DNA from: Chondrus crispus
Taxonomy: Eukaryota; Rhodophyta; Florideophyceae; Gigartinales; Gigartinaceae
Length of the DNA: 64,000 nt
Assembly (NCBI RefSeq): GCF_000350225.1
Contig: NW_005178661.1
Coordinates: 109,434-173,433 of the forward strand
Direction: 5' to 3'
Part shown: positions 39,560 through 52,428 of the stretch, in pieces
Layout: each line of letters opens with the position of its first letter
How positions within the stretch are numbered: position 1 is the stretch's first letter
Translations under genes and position numbers: made by a program
Notes under the pieces: model-generated
The model's input: the letters and a program-made list of their open reading frames with translations, nothing else
What the model was told of the DNA's origin: nothing
The model's database searches: none

Positions 39560-42500
39560 TATCCCCCTTCTGAGCGCCCTTGCGCAACGCCAAGCCATCG
39601 TATAATCTCCTGCCGTCCCTGATCGTGTTTCCCAATCGTCAATCACTATGCGCGGCGTTCTAGCAAGGGTAAGACGAAAATACCATGCTTCCTTCTCTCT
39701 TTTTTTCGGCGTACCGTCACTGCGGTCATGCTATTGGGGAGCCCGCGGCCCCCTCCAAGATCGGAGCCCCTAGCTTCTTCTTCCTCTCATCCGTGCCGCG
39801 ACAGCACTATAGGAGTCTCCTGCGACTTTCCTCTAGTCGACCTGCACCGCTTTTACATTTGCATCACGGTCCGCGTTATTTCTCCTTTTTTCATAAATTT
39901 CCTCCTCTTTATCCTCGGCAATTTTCCTCCCTTTTTTCATGTGCCCTGACTCTGCGCTACGAGGGAGGCAACGTGCTTGTTTACAGCTTCTCCGACTTCC
40001 TCCTTTCTTTTGACCTCTTCTTGCCGTCGGCAGGGGCGTGGCGGTCCCATACAATTTTTCTAGTCACCCTCCCCCCTTTTTGTTCGCCCGTCCACGAGAC
40101 GTCATCAATGGCCGCACTTTCAGTTGCCCGGTTGCCCGTTTGGAGATTCCTCATCAAGGAAATACAGTCCCCCTACAGTCTCTGAGGTGGTCCGCTTTTC
40201 TTTCCTCCTCTTCATTTCTCAAGTTCCCCCAATTTCCTGCGCATTCTCTTTCTCCATCCTTGATGTGCGTCTTCCCTTTCCTCCTCTTTTGTGTTTTACC
40301 TCCTCTTTTTGTCTCTCCCTTTTTACCTCTTCAAATTCCTCACTTACCTCCTCTTTTCCGCGCATCGAGCAGCCCTCGGTTCCCTAATCCCTCGACAACT
40401 GTCATTCTGACAATGAGCATCTCTACCACGACTCCCTACAACTTTTCTCTGTTGTAGTTGCCGGTTCGGCTCAGGTCCCCTGTACGACCTTAGTGGCATT
40501 CGCCACTTCTGCGACCTTCCGTTTCATTGCTGTCCGTTTTTAGTTTCTCGATGGGAAGCCCTTTCCGCTGTTCACAGTTCATGCCATAAAAAAGATTGAA
40601 CCGACAACGGAAGCTCCGCGGGGAAACCTCTGCTCTCCCGACTCCGGCGGGGTCAAGAACCCGTTTCATTCACACGTAGATTCTACCCTCTCTCTCTTTG
40701 ACATCATCCCTTACGTGCAGACTCAGATTCGCGACGCGATAGGTGTGGAGACGTCAATGTCGTTGCCCGTGATCTCATTGTGTCCTGACGGCGATTCGTA
40801 ACTAGTTGAGGTGGCGACGAGGGTTCCTCGTACACGTCCAGTCATACGTATTACGAGTAGTTGATCGCATCGCGATGAGGGACCATCTTGATCCTGTCTT
40901 GGATCGTGCACTTATATGGTATTCCGGGGTTCACGGCGACCCCATTCTCACATAGTGTCATCCGCCTGGTCGCCTAACTTGGCGTTTTCGTCCTTGCTGT
41001 CGGGCGAGCTTCCCTCGCTCTGTCATCAGGGACACGGGGCGGCGCGTGTAGCCTGTAGGTCGTGAAAACCAGTTAACAACTCGTGTGCGAGGCCATCGGC
41101 GAAATTACCTAGCGTACCGGCGGTCTCGAAAATGACGGGCCAAACTTCTTCGCTATGCGATTACAGCGCGCGCTCGCTTGATGCACTTCCCGACAGTCGC
41201 GTGGGTAGGACTTCATCCTTTCCCTTTTCCTTGAATGGCATTCTCCTCGAAGTACGCTCATGATCATCATGATTAAACAATCACAGTGATGGCTGGTGCC
41301 TTGTGCGCGAGAAGGGGGGGTCGTAGTCGAGCTCCTCCCTTCGTGCGCATTGTGATATGTCGTGGATCGGCGGCCGTGGCTCATGCCAACAAACCAGCGT
41401 GATTTCTTGCCGTGACTATGGTTTTCCGAAATTTCATTAATATTTTCAAACGGCGCTGAACACTTCTGTTCTCGTGCGTTTGCTGGCGGAGCGCGCGCAT
41501 TCCTAAGTCAATCGCAATGACTCGTGGCTCCGAGGGGGCCTGCGGGTTCCCCTCTCTTCGTGTCTCGATGACAGACTAAGTCCTCATATGAGTACTCCTG
41601 CAGTCGCAGTTCGGTTCCCCGTTGCGGAACATGTCCAAAAAAATGCGATTTCCATTCGAATGGATAAAAGCGGGGGGCGTGTGCGGAGGTCAAAATTAGT
41701 GCGGTGCAAGATACAGTGCTTTGTAAGACCTGAAACAGTATGGGAGTAGTCGGTGCCATTCCCTTAGTTCTGCGATGTTCAATGTTGTTATGCATCGCCC
41801 ATGTTAGCGATCATGCGGAAAGGTGCCTCTCACTATGTCGTTCTCCATGTCGTTCCACGACTCCCCTCTTCGCCTGATGCAATATTTTTCACGTAACTTC
41901 TCTCGGCTCTATGTTACCCTCTCTTTGCTTGTGTCTCGAGATGTGTCATGCGTGGATGCTTAGTAGGGCACAGGAGCGATCCGACTTTCTCGATTCTTCC
42001 ATGGTCCTCCTGTTGTCCCCAGAAAGGACGGCGCCTGTCTTCACCAGTCAAAATGTCCCTGCATGGTGCCTCAGTCGACCAGGGGTCTATCACAGCCTCG
42101 ACCACCGGCGGTGTACGTCGTTATGGCGCGCGTGGAGCTTCCCCTGCAGGGTCCCTCTAAGGCTACTCTGCAGCTTCTTGTTTCCCCGCAACGCGGGGTT
42201 CTTCCTTAAAATAAACTTCCTTTCGATGCTCCTAATCCGGTGTGTCTGCGTGACTTGTCTTCCCAAAAAAATGACAACAGCACGAAGAAAACAAGGTGCC
42301 ATTAGAAAAGCAGAGGAGTAGGAGGGACGGAAAAGTACAAAGGTAGCAAGTTGGTTCAAAAAAATAAAAAATAGGAAAAGGTAAGGAGGGGGGATGCGTG
42401 ATGAAGTTGTCTGGACAGGGGGTGGCAGTAAAAGGGGTACGGCTTCATGCCGTTGGCTGATCGATCCTCTAGGGAGTTGGATTGTGTCGAAAACAAATCG

Positions 42501-44071
42501 AATATTCCGTAAGGAAAGCCCAAACCCCGGGGGCATTCCACAACGTGGTCACCGCAGTCCCTGCATTCCCTCCGTCACGTAAGAAAAACATGACCCTTCT
42601 CCTCCTTGCCGTAGGCATGTTTGCTCCGCGCCTTCAGATAATCCTCGATCGCAGACATGAACTGCAGTTCAACTATATAGGTTCAATCTTTGTCAGGATG
42701 TGGCACAAAGCTGTAACTCCTTTTGTTCCAGGTTAAACTGTCCCTTTTCCCGCACTCTCTCGTGGTTGTTTTCTTGTCCAATACGTTTCAATGTCCGGAA
42801 TGGTAAGGCCGCTTCATGAAAGACCTCTGTTGTGAGCGTTCTGCCCTTGCGGCTCACGCGATCGGTAAAACCGAGAAGCCGTCGGCTCTAGCATCATTGT
42901 GCTGACAGATTCCGGTCTAGAGTATAACTCCGATCCGTGCTTCGTCCTTTGTCGGTCAGAATCTTCTCCCACTACTCGCACGGCACTGTCTTTGAGGCAG
43001 GCATACGAAATCTCGCAAGTTGACGTCCTTGTACAGCTTAGAAAAAGACCGCTCTCCTTTTCGGCTGGAAGACACAGCGTAATAAATTAATTACGATCGG
43101 CGGTTCACCCGTCTCCCTCGATCGTGGACGCTCACTGAAGGGTCGTTGACCGGTGCGCGTCGCAACGCTCGTTCATCGTGGTCCGCGATGCGGGATATCG
43201 CTTTCTACATCGTATCAACAAAAAGGAGCAAGAACACAAAGAAAAACGAAACAAAACAGTACAAAAACAAAAACGATGGAAGGGGGTTATTGTGGCCAAT
43301 GGGTTAGTAAGTCCCTCGGGACGAAAGAATTGATGCGAGCGACTGTGTCGGTCGCCGCATGCCATGCTCAAGCAATAATTCTCCTTCATCGAGGGTGTCG
43401 ACAGTAGGGTAGGTTGCAGCACCACACGGGTGAGTAGCATGGTCGTGCCATTGGCAAGTGATTTCACATGCGATTGCCAACGACTTTGCGTACGCGAAAC
43501 GAGTACGGGGTTAATTGTAGCTGCGTCCTCGTGATGGTGGTCCCTATGGACGGATGTTCTTGCTCGTCGAGGGTGGAAATTGTGTGTCAGTAGTGAGTGT
43601 GTCGATCGGTCGTCATGCGAGGTCGGGTGTCACTCGACCGCGGGACGACTTAGAATATTTATGCCGTCGGTTTTGGCAAGCGACAACAACTTTGCGTCCG
43701 GGCTGCAGTAACAGCAGTATTTTCCTGCTTAAGCAGGGAGAATTCTCGATTATAATTTCGCGGCATGGCTGGAATCGATTTCTCACTTGTGTCGCCTGTT
43801 CAGCAGTATGTTGTCGACACGCCTAATTTTTTTGATTACATCATACTCCACGAGAACGGAACACCCGTTCGAAACGTCATTTCTCCTGCGTACCGTGATG
43901 AGGCGTGTATATTTTCCGAGAGGCTCAATGCCTCTCCAGGGATACGGTTTCGCTTCTATGCCTTGCTCTCCTTTCCTTCATACTCCTTATTTGCGAACCT
44001 CGTAGATGCGGTCCTTCCTCGAAGTTCTGACCTCTCTGTTGTCTCTAACCTACTAATTCTATTTACGATGG
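39560..44071. other. 3' internal region of B3, antisense ORF not preserved
   Basis: This corresponds to 19091-24968 of B2. A plus-strand ATG at 39685 lies at the place of the B2 antisense ORF start and shares its first bases (ATGCTTCCTTC against ATGTTTCCTTC). The frame after it is pyrimidine-rich and does not match the B2 protein. Long plus-strand pyrimidine tracts (39870-40370) and A-rich tracts (42247-42295, 42357-42385, 43216-43272) are present. No supported gene. Confidence 0.5.
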
Positions 44072-47000
44072 CTATCCCTGTTGTGCGTGCGACGCTTCCG
44101 CGGGTAAGTGTAGCCTTTTCCTTCGGAAATATGTGACTATCGCGCTGCGGGGGATTTGTTCAATAGGCCCCCACGTTGCGTCCTCGATGGCATACCCATA
44201 CCACCTCACTTTGAGAATTAATTTCCCCTCGTCGTAGCCGTGGTCCACGATCTTGTCGATCACATACTCCTGACTCTCGGCTCCTTCTTCCTGCGTGTCC
44301 AACTGTCCTTCCCCCTTCCGAAGAGCCAGCGACTCATCCTCATCCTGCTCTTCCGAACCTCCTATCTCTTGTAGATCGGGCGAGATGTGCGTAGCTTCCT
44401 GATTCACCAACGGTCCGTCATCCGTCTTATTCTTCGGTTGCGCGGCGGGTTCTTCTCGTTCCCCTTCTCGATTGAGGAACTGTAGCGCTTGCCGTAGCCC
44501 GATTATCGGCGTGTAGTCCATGGGACTAGGGGCTAATTCGACTCTATCTCGCGACACGCGCTCTTTTTGGTCGCCGATGGCAATGACGACCGTATTCTCA
44601 GTTGACTCCTTCACTTGATATGGACCCGTAGCTACTTGTGCCAACTTATGCTTCGGCTCGGTGGCCGTGCCTTACTCTTTCCGAAGGAATACGTATGATC
44701 CTGAAGGGATGTCATACCTCGGTTTGCGGAGCCGTGCGTCAAAGTTTCTCTTGTAGCACGCTTGTTCTTTCCGCAAGCTCTTATCAGCGCCTTTCATGAA
44801 GCTTTCCAACCACGACTGCCATTTCAGGTAGTACGCTCGATTCGAGCTAAATCCTTCTAAACTTGGCTGTGCTTGTAACGCAATGCTTCTCGGCGCCCGA
44901 GCTAACAACAGCTCGAAGGGCGCGATGTTCGTAGTTCGATGAACTTGGGTGTTGTATGCGAACGTCACAGCGTCGCTAAATAGGTCCCAGTCCTTGGGAT
45001 GCTCTCCAACATATTTTCGCAACGCGGAAGTCAGCATGTAGTTAAACCTCTCAACTTGGCCGTTGGCTTGCGGGTAGTACGTAGTCGTGAACACATTGCG
45101 TGTTCCGAGAATTCGGCAGACGTTCTGAAAGAACCGGGCCGTGAACTGTGTTGCATTGTCGGACAGCAGCTTGACCGGCGGTCCGTACACGAATACCCAA
45201 TGGTGAACGAAGGCTTGTGAGATGTGCGCAGCTGATATCTTCTTCAATGGTACGGTTCGTATCAGTTTCGAGTATCGATCGCTGATCACGAGAATATACC
45301 GATTTCCTCGTTTAGTTGTAATTAGTTCGCCGAGGATGTCGATGGCGACAAACTCCAGCGGAGCTTTGGGCGTGAACAGCTTCATTTCTTTCGTGTTTCT
45401 TCTTAAATTCACCCTTTCCCGCGCACATGCGGCGCAATTCTTCGCGACTGCGTAGCAGTCTAGGGCCATCGTAGGCCAATAAAAATATCTTCTCAAGGTC
45501 TTGTAAAGTTTCCTGCCTCCTGGGTGTCCTGCCAATTTTGCGTAATGGCTTAACCCTAGGACGCGGTCCCTTAACGATTGTGGTATCACCACTTGCACAA
45601 ACTGCGCCGCGGTACGGCATAGAGTTCCTTCGAGTTCCTCGGTCTCCATGCTGACCGTTCTCACCTTTCCAGCGTCCATTTCTTCCTTGATGCGGTTGCA
45701 GAAGGGGTCGACGGCTTGCTCGCGAATGAGCTCCTCCGGAGTGACAGCTTGGAATTGATCGGGGCGATCAGAGGCGGTACCCCCCTCAAGAGCGAGGATG
45801 TCGTCTAACGCGTCAAAACTGTCCTCGTCCTCCACTGTACCCTCGGCCGGTTCGGCCATAAAGCATGAGACTTCGTCGTCGATTTCGTCGACGGTTTCTC
45901 ATGCGGTCCGTAATCTTGAAAGGGCATCAGCTTGGCTGTTCGCCTTGCCCTTCTTGTACTTGATTTCGAAATCAAATTCCGAGAGGCGGAGCCTCCATAG
46001 GATTAATCTCCCGCTGGGGTCGGTTACAATCATTAACCACCTCAATGAGGCATGGTCGGTATGCACAATGAAGTGCTTGCCATATAGATATGGTCTTAAA
46101 GTCTGTACGGCCCAAATTATCGCCAGACATTCTTTTTCTGATACAGAATAGTTTCTCTCGGCTGCGGTTAACGTTCTTGAAAAGTACCGGATGGGTTTAC
46201 GTTGCGCATCCGGATGCGTTTGAAATAATGCAGCGCCGATTTGATAGTCGCTTGCATCGGTATCTACCGAGTAGGGTAGGTCCTTCTTTGGCAGCGCCAA
46301 CACCGGCGGTGCCAAGATAGCGTCCTTGAGCTTATAAAAAGCTTTTTCGCACGGTTTGTGGAATCCTTCCAATTGGACCGCTTGTCCCTTCTTCAATAGT
46401 TGATTGAGCGGATGCGCGATTTTTGCGTAATGTGGGACAAACCGACGGTACACATTACAAAGTCCCAAGAAGCTTCTGAGCTGAGTCTGCGTTTGATGAT
46501 ACCTCACTTGTTCCAACGCCGCGATGCGAGCGGCATCAACCTCCAATGTACCTGGCCGAACGACATGGCCCAGGTACTTGATCTTTTCCACGAAAAATTC
46601 GCACTTGCGAAGCTTGAGCTTCACACCTGCTTTTTCGAATACGGAAAGTATTTCATCCACGGGCACGATGCGCTCCTCCCACGACTTGCTAAAAATTATT
46701 ATGTCATCCAGATACACCAAACAGCATTTCCAACGGAACGAAGAGAGCAGGATATCCATTGCTCTCTGGAACGTCGCTGGCGCGTTGGTTAGCCCGAAGG
46801 GCATTCTTGAGAAGCAATACAGACCTGAGTGACACGAAAATGCGGTCTTGTCGCGGTCGCACTCAGGGATAGGCATCTGCTAATATCCCGAGATCGCGTC
46901 CAACGCGGAGAAAACCTTGGTGTCACCAAGCGAATCCAGACACTCATCCATGCGCGGTAAAGGGTACGTGTCCTTCACCGTTACCGCGTTTAACCTGCGG

Positions 47001-48452
47001 TAGTCTACGCAAAAGCGCATTGATCCGTCCGGCTTGGGCACTAATAAAACGGGCGACGCCCATTCTGACTGCGCCGGTTCGATGACTCCAGCTTCTAAAA
47101 TCTTCTGTACTTCTGCGTCCTCGACCTCCCGAGCCCTTGGACCGGCTCGGTAGGGAGCTTGTGCGATGGCCCTGGTCTCCGGGACCAGCTCGATCCGGTG
47201 GACCGTGGTATTAATTTCACCAAGGGTCCCATCCTACATCTTAGAGTACTTCTTCAACATCCGTCGGAATTCTTCAGCAGCCGGTCCGGCACGTGGCTCA
47301 GGTCGAGTTCCTCCACGTCCGGCGGTGGGGGCTCAATCCTGCGTTGCGGCTTCGTTGTGTAGATGCCGACGCGGAGAGCCCTGCCGACCGTTCTTCTGGC
47401 TGGTCCTCGCGGCCTTGATCCGACGGTTCGCATCTTGTCTCGCCCGTAGGCGTCTTGGTAGAATTGGGAATTTTTTCCTTCTGCTTTTCCTGAATTCCGA
47501 GAACTTCACCAATGGTGGTTTTGCTCTCAAGCACGGCCCTCGGGTGCGGTAATAATTCTGCCACCGCTTGGCCTTTTTGCACCCTGACAGGGTACGTCCT
47601 AAAATTCGCAACGAGTAAACGAAATGGCCTGTCCGGCTCAACCTGAACGACACCATTCGTGCACGTCAACCCGTGCCTTTCGTACAACGACGAGTACGGC
47701 TGAACCACAACCAAGCCCGCCCTCTTCGAGGTGCATTCCACGACGCGTTGCATTCCTGGCTCGATAGTCGTGGCTCTTGCCACTTTTACCTTAGGGGAAA
47801 TTCGCTCCCCCTTTCCATCATTTTCGTCCTCTCCCGGGACGAGATTCTTCTTCCCTTCTCTCGTCGAGAACCGCCTAATTATCGGAACCTCCGAGAAGTC
47901 CGCCAACTCAACCGTTTTCTTCCTTGGATAAATTGCTTCCACAAACCGGTCACAGTAGTCCGTGCCTAGAATTAGCAGGACTGCTAGTTTTTCGCATACA
48001 ATAAACTCGGCTGCGGCTACAAATTTTCCAAGCCTCACGGGCGTTCTAATTGTGCCGAGAGTCCAGAGTGGCCTATTGATCCAACCTTCCGACCTTCGAA
48101 CCAAATTCGGTCCGGCACCTGTGTCCAACACGGACAACACTCGACTCATCAATCCGACCGTTGGTCCAATGTCCGCGCAAACTTTGTAATTTTTTCGCGC
48201 GAGGACCAAGATCTTGTCAGGACATTCTTGTCGCTTAACCCTGTACTAGGGCCTACGAATTTGATCCATCGGACGATCCTGGTCCCGACTTAGAATTTTC
48301 TTGACAACAGTCGGCTCCTTTTGGCTTACCCCCTATTTCAACTACCTCCTCGTTGAGGCCTTCCCTTCTTGCTAGAGACGGGGAACGGGACTGAGTCCCG
48401 GACGCAGTACGTTGAACCTGCGCCTATCGTGACTCCCGCGAGATTCCCCTCT
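44072..48452 (-). pseudogene. pol: B3 pol: protease, RT, RNase H, integrase, chromodomain
   Basis: Protease motif VLDTGAGPNLVRRSE near 48,100-48,150, followed by a deletion. A frameshift lies between 48209 and 46876. RT and RNase H are open at 46876-45899 (CLVYLDDIIIFSKS; TDASDYQIG). A Trp-to-stop change lies near 46884. A stop at about 45899 separates the integrase (45859-44672: zinc finger HYAKLAGHPGGRK … CAACAR, core AIDILGE, SDNATQF, NGQVERFNY). One more stop near 44670 precedes the C-terminal chromodomain (44644-44072: YVIDKIVDHGYDEGKLILKV, WYGYAIEDATWGP). B3 shows what B2 lost in its integrase deletion. Confidence 0.9.
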
Positions 48453-48455
48453 CTA

Positions 48456-48462
48456 GTTTCCC
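48456..48462 (-). promoter_or_regulatory. Canonical -1 frameshift heptamer GGGAAAC, B3
   Basis: In the gag frame the minus strand reads CAG GGA AAC TAG, so G-GGA-AAC fits X-XXY-YYZ exactly and sits directly before the gag stop. The -1 frame continues (GKLERGIS) toward protease, as in B2. Confidence 0.65.
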
Positions 48463-50341
48463 TGCGGCGGCGGGTTCCTTCTCACGTCCGACGACGCGGG
48501 CCCCGCGGCGGGCCCTCTGAAGGGTTGGTTCGACCTCGGCGTTGAAGCACTCGGCGTGCTCGCCGTCTGCGAATCAAACCAATTCTTGACCTTCAGATAA
48601 CTCGTCGATGGTATCCCTAACCTCTCCATCGGAGACAACGCCTCATAATTTCCCAAAACTCGGTGCATTTCCCGGAGGGAAAGAATGCACGTTGGCGCGG
48701 CGTGCCCCTTTTCGTAACAATGATAGCACACCAGTCCGTGCTTCTTGACGGGATATTGCGGACTTGGTCCTCCACGGGCCGGCGGCCTTCCTTGATGTTG
48801 CGGCCTTCCCAGCCAGCCCGGCCTTCGAGACGTTGTACCCTTTTCTTCCATCGGAATGCGGGGCGCCGACGTGTGGCCGCGCCCCCGGAACATCATCACG
48901 GGATCCGTGGGCTCCGAAAATGACTTCGTCGTGTATGTGGGCGTCGGTAAAGTTGACGACCCGCTTGCCCCGTAGTCCTCGTGTCCGTAGCCCTTCGATG
49001 GCTCAATAAAATTGCCTTCGGCTACTAATGCTCCTTCATAATGATTTTCGCTGCTTCCGTGCGCACCGCTTTCATCTGACGCGGAGATTGACTCGGCTAA
49101 GTGGACGGCGGCGTGACCATTACGACCGGGATAAGAAGCCCTCGGCTTCTTCCCCTGAACGTCGACGGCGTCTGAATCGTGACCTTCTTGGTCTTCTTGT
49201 CCTTGGCGCGGCTCGCCGAGCCATGCGCCTTTGCGTAATTTACCAATCTCAAAAATGAGACATCTTGGTTATCTTGTCGATACTGCGAGACCATGGGCTT
49301 AATACTGGCATCTAGCCCCTCGATGAACATGGTCATCTGCTCCTCCATAGAATAAACATTCCCACAGCGATTACTCGCGTCTGTTAGGCGAATGTAAAAT
49401 TCCATCTCGTCTTCACACGGTCTTTGCTGAACTTCTCGCAATGCGAGCACGGCTTGACGGATCGCCTCGTCGGTGGCGAAACTTCTCAATAACCACTGTA
49501 CGGCCTCCGGCCAGGCGGATACCTTTCCGTGATGGGGCCCGGCCGTCTGAGACACAGAAGTGTATTGTCTCAAGGCGATGCCGCTTAGAAATTCGGGCAA
49601 CAAGCAGATCGCTTGCCCCTTGTTCATTTCTTGAGTATCAAACTCTTGAACTAACTTTGCCAAAAAATCGAACACAAGGACCCCGTCCTCTCCTGTGAAC
49701 GTGTTGTCCTTCTTCACCTTAGGCGGAATATCTCTCCTGATTTTTCGCACGGCGGTCCGCCGGGAACTTGACAAATATGTCTGCGGGTTCGGCAAGCGGT
49801 ACGTTCGGTACGAAAGTAACTTCTTGAAGAGTTAGTTGGTCGTATTCAGCTCCTCCAACTCCTCCCATCGCGCCACGCGCCGCGTTGCGACATCTTCGGG
49901 TTCCGCGTCCTTGTCTCTCCGCGAGGCGGACGAAGTGACTCCGCCTCGTCTGGAGGAAATTTTCTTGCTTGACGAGATTCCTTTTCCTTCTTCTGAACGG
50001 CGTTCGGAATCGCCCGAATGGTTCGACGAGCCGTCGCCACCATCTTCAGAGGGACCATGCGACTCCGACTGTCAGACGCGGTCCTCCGGATCGTCACTAC
50101 AGTGACTCTTGCTTGTACGTCGATTGTCCTTCTTGGAGGACTTCGACTTGGAGCTCCGCTGTCGAGCGGGCTTGTCCTTCCTCAAACGACGGTCGCCCTC
50201 GCTACCCGAAGGGAGCGGCTAGTCGTCCGATCCTTGCGGAGCTTGATCCGCAGCCTGCTCAAGGTCCTTGAGACGTTGCGCGGCGCGATCGAATCGGTCA
50301 TCGATGCTTGTTCTAAATTTTCCTAAGGACTCCAAGGCTTG

Positions 50342-50933
50342 TGTGGTATAACTACCTTCGTCCCGACCACTCGGAACGAGGGGGGTTAGAGGTAAGGGAG
50401 CGCGCGCCGCTGGGTAACCCACGCGAGCGCAAACCGTACGGAAGGACTCGAAAAGAGGGAAGGCTCACGTGGCCGGTGACGCACAGCCGGTCGGTGGTGT
50501 TAGATCCGGACGGCCGGTCACGGGTTAGAAGCCTGAGACTTAGAGGTAAAACCGGACGGAGTTAGCAAAAAGCCGTAAAGGGAAGGGAGGCGAGGCTGCC
50601 CCCGTTTACTGGAACGGGGCAGATGCCCCTGGTCTTAACCCCTCAGTGGGACGCCAGGACACCTGTCCCGCTACAGTAGCTGTTACATACTGTATACCAG
50701 CTACTGTACTAAATTGGCTAATTTGTGCCATTAACCACTAATTGCTAATTACTTACCGGATGGTCGCACACGTGTGCCCGTGGCCACGGCCGGCGCCAAC
50801 GGTTGTGTCACGTGTACGCCGTGGAGGTACTACTGTGCTCGCAGCGGGCGCGTGCACGATTACTACAGTAGTAACCGCCCGTCTCGGGGGTTCTCATCTC
50901 CCACCGGGGGTCGCGGTGTGGAGTTGTACCACA
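50342..50933. mobile_element. Solo LTR of a third LTR-element family
   Basis: A 592-bp insertion starting TGTGGTATAAC and ending GTTGTACCACA, flanked by a perfect 5-bp duplication GCTTG (50337-50341 and 50934-50938). B1 and B2 have an uninterrupted GCTTG here (DANQALESL). It carries no coding sequence. Its ends differ from families A and B. It contains CTACAGTA-type hairpins (50661-50705, 50830-50870), as LTR A does. A solo LTR arises by recombination between the two LTRs of a full element. Confidence 0.93.
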
Positions 50934-51472
50934 GCTTGATTCGCGTCGCGCCTCGCGTCCTTGACCGAAAGCTTCAATGAAGCGAGGACCTCCGGCTCGA
51001 TGCCGTCGGTCCCGTCGCCATTTTTTCTCTCGGCGAGTCCCACGCGCGCGGTCAGCTCTTCCAACGCCGTGTGGAACTCGGAATTTTGCAACTCAAGTTG
51101 CTTTTGCAATAGGGCTATTTCATCCTCGAGAATTTTCTTATTCTCTCGGCGAATTTCGCTGCCCATCTTCTCGAACTTCTCGTCGAGGTTATTCTTGTCG
51201 GCGGCAGTGCCCGTAGGGGATTCTTGATCTCCGCGATCCGTGGCCGTATTGGCCTGGCTCCGGGTGCGAGGACCCCTCGGGATCCTCGACGCCCGTGCCG
51301 ATCCGCTCCCGCTCGCCCTGGGACCGAAGTCCCCGGGTGCGCTTGTCGACATCGCTCATACGAGCGAACCTACACAAAAAAAGTTACAAACAAAAAATAA
51401 AGAAGAGACTCCGTTACCCAGACCAACTTCCTTGTTGTAGACAAAATTCTAGGTCGGGTTTCCCGTAGAAAA

Positions 51473-51490
51473 TTCTAGGTCGGGAGACCA
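51473..51490 (-). promoter_or_regulatory. Primer-binding site, B3
   Basis: TGGTCTCCCGACCTAGAA on the minus strand, four bases after the 5' LTR. A partial second copy (CCCGACCTAGAA) lies about 25 nt downstream (51448-51460). Confidence 0.8.
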
Positions 51491-51494
51491 CTTT

Positions 51495-52428
51495 TGTAGT
51501 GCAATGCGCATGTCAGGCAGAGACCAAGGTCCGACGGTCCAACACAAACAACAACAACAAAAACAACAACTGCCAACGGCACAGCGCTACGGAGTGTTCG
51601 AAGCTCCCTGTCCTCTTTAAGCGGGTTTGCGGCCCGCAGTAGCTCGGATCCCTGATAGGGGGGGCAAAGAGAAGGGCCCAGCCCGGGATCGGTAATGGTG
51701 GTAGAGACTTGTAAAGGCAACTCATCGACGAGTTCGGAGGGTTGTCTAGGTAAACTTGGTCCGATGGGTCGTAAATCTAATGCTCGAAAAGCGCCTTGTA
51801 CACCTTATACCCTTGATAAGGTCTTCGACGGGGACGTCGCAACGTAGCCCGTCGGGAAAGAAGAAAACGTAGCAGCGCTACACCGTCGTACTGCCCGATG
51901 GCAAAGTACCAGCACCGGATCCGTCGCAACCAGATTCCGATGGAACCAACGCTGAGAAAAGCACCACTGGTGCACCAACACAGAAGCCCGATGGCTAATG
52001 ACGTCACGTTGCGGATCGCAATCCTACAAGGTGGAACCAACTCAAGACTAAGGGAAATTAGGATAGGGAAGTAAAGGAAAATTGATAAGGAAAAAGGGGA
52101 CCCCCGAGCGCAAGGATTCCGTAGGCTAGAGTAGAAGGGAATGTCTTGTAAAAGACGGTCTTCGACCAAGGCGATATCAAACTCTGGCAACTCGGGTTGT
52201 CTTTATTGACTTGGTCGGTCAAAGGGCTAAGTTATATAGAGCCCCGCCGGGGCGAGTGCAGTAGCTCCCGGCTCTAGATTCTAGATCTAATTAGTAAATA
52301 AATTAAATAATTAAAATAATCGTACGCTTCGTCGCACACGTGTGTCCCCCAAACCCGGACTACAGTATCCAATTTTTTTCCTTTTTCACTTCTTTTCACC
52401 CCCCTTTTCAGGTGCGTATTGCACTACA
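51495..52428 (-). repeat. 5' LTR of B3
   Basis: 934 bp, nearly identical to 38627-39559. A TATA candidate (CTATATAAC, minus strand) lies at 52231-52240. Its outer end is directly followed by truncated LTR sequence of element E. Confidence 0.93.

Larger units (their letters stand above)
48453..51352 (-). pseudogene. gag: B3 gag, interrupted by a solo LTR and frameshifted
   Basis: Pieces in order: N-terminus 51352-50934 (MSTSAPGDFGPRASGSG … KDARRDANQA); a 592-bp solo LTR; resumption at 50336 (LESLGKFRTSIDDRFDRAAQ); a decayed Ser-rich linker (50271-49846); Gag core 49795-49097; zinc-knuckle part 48899-48453 (CYHCYEKGHAAPTC). The core ends in the same out-of-frame tail (STFRGRSRGLLIPV) as B1. 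The N-terminus differs more from B1 and B2 than the rest does, so B3 may be a mosaic. Confidence 0.88.
38627..52428 (-). mobile_element. Family-B gypsy retrotransposon B3 (13.8 kb, decayed)
   Basis: LTRs of 933 and 934 bp that are about 99% alike bound a full internal region: primer-binding site, gag (interrupted by a solo LTR), pol (decayed but with integrase and chromodomain), a 4.5-kb 3' region and a polypurine tract. The flanking 5-mers differ (GGAGG left, TGGAC right), so the target duplication is absent. The right edge cuts the LTR of E. Exchange with another copy or a deletion at one end is likely. Confidence 0.9.

Noticed and set aside
39685..40457. B3 antisense ORF equivalent to that of B2
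   Set aside because: The start position and first bases agree, but the translated sequence does not match and consists of Phe/Ser/Leu-rich pyrimidine-tract translation.
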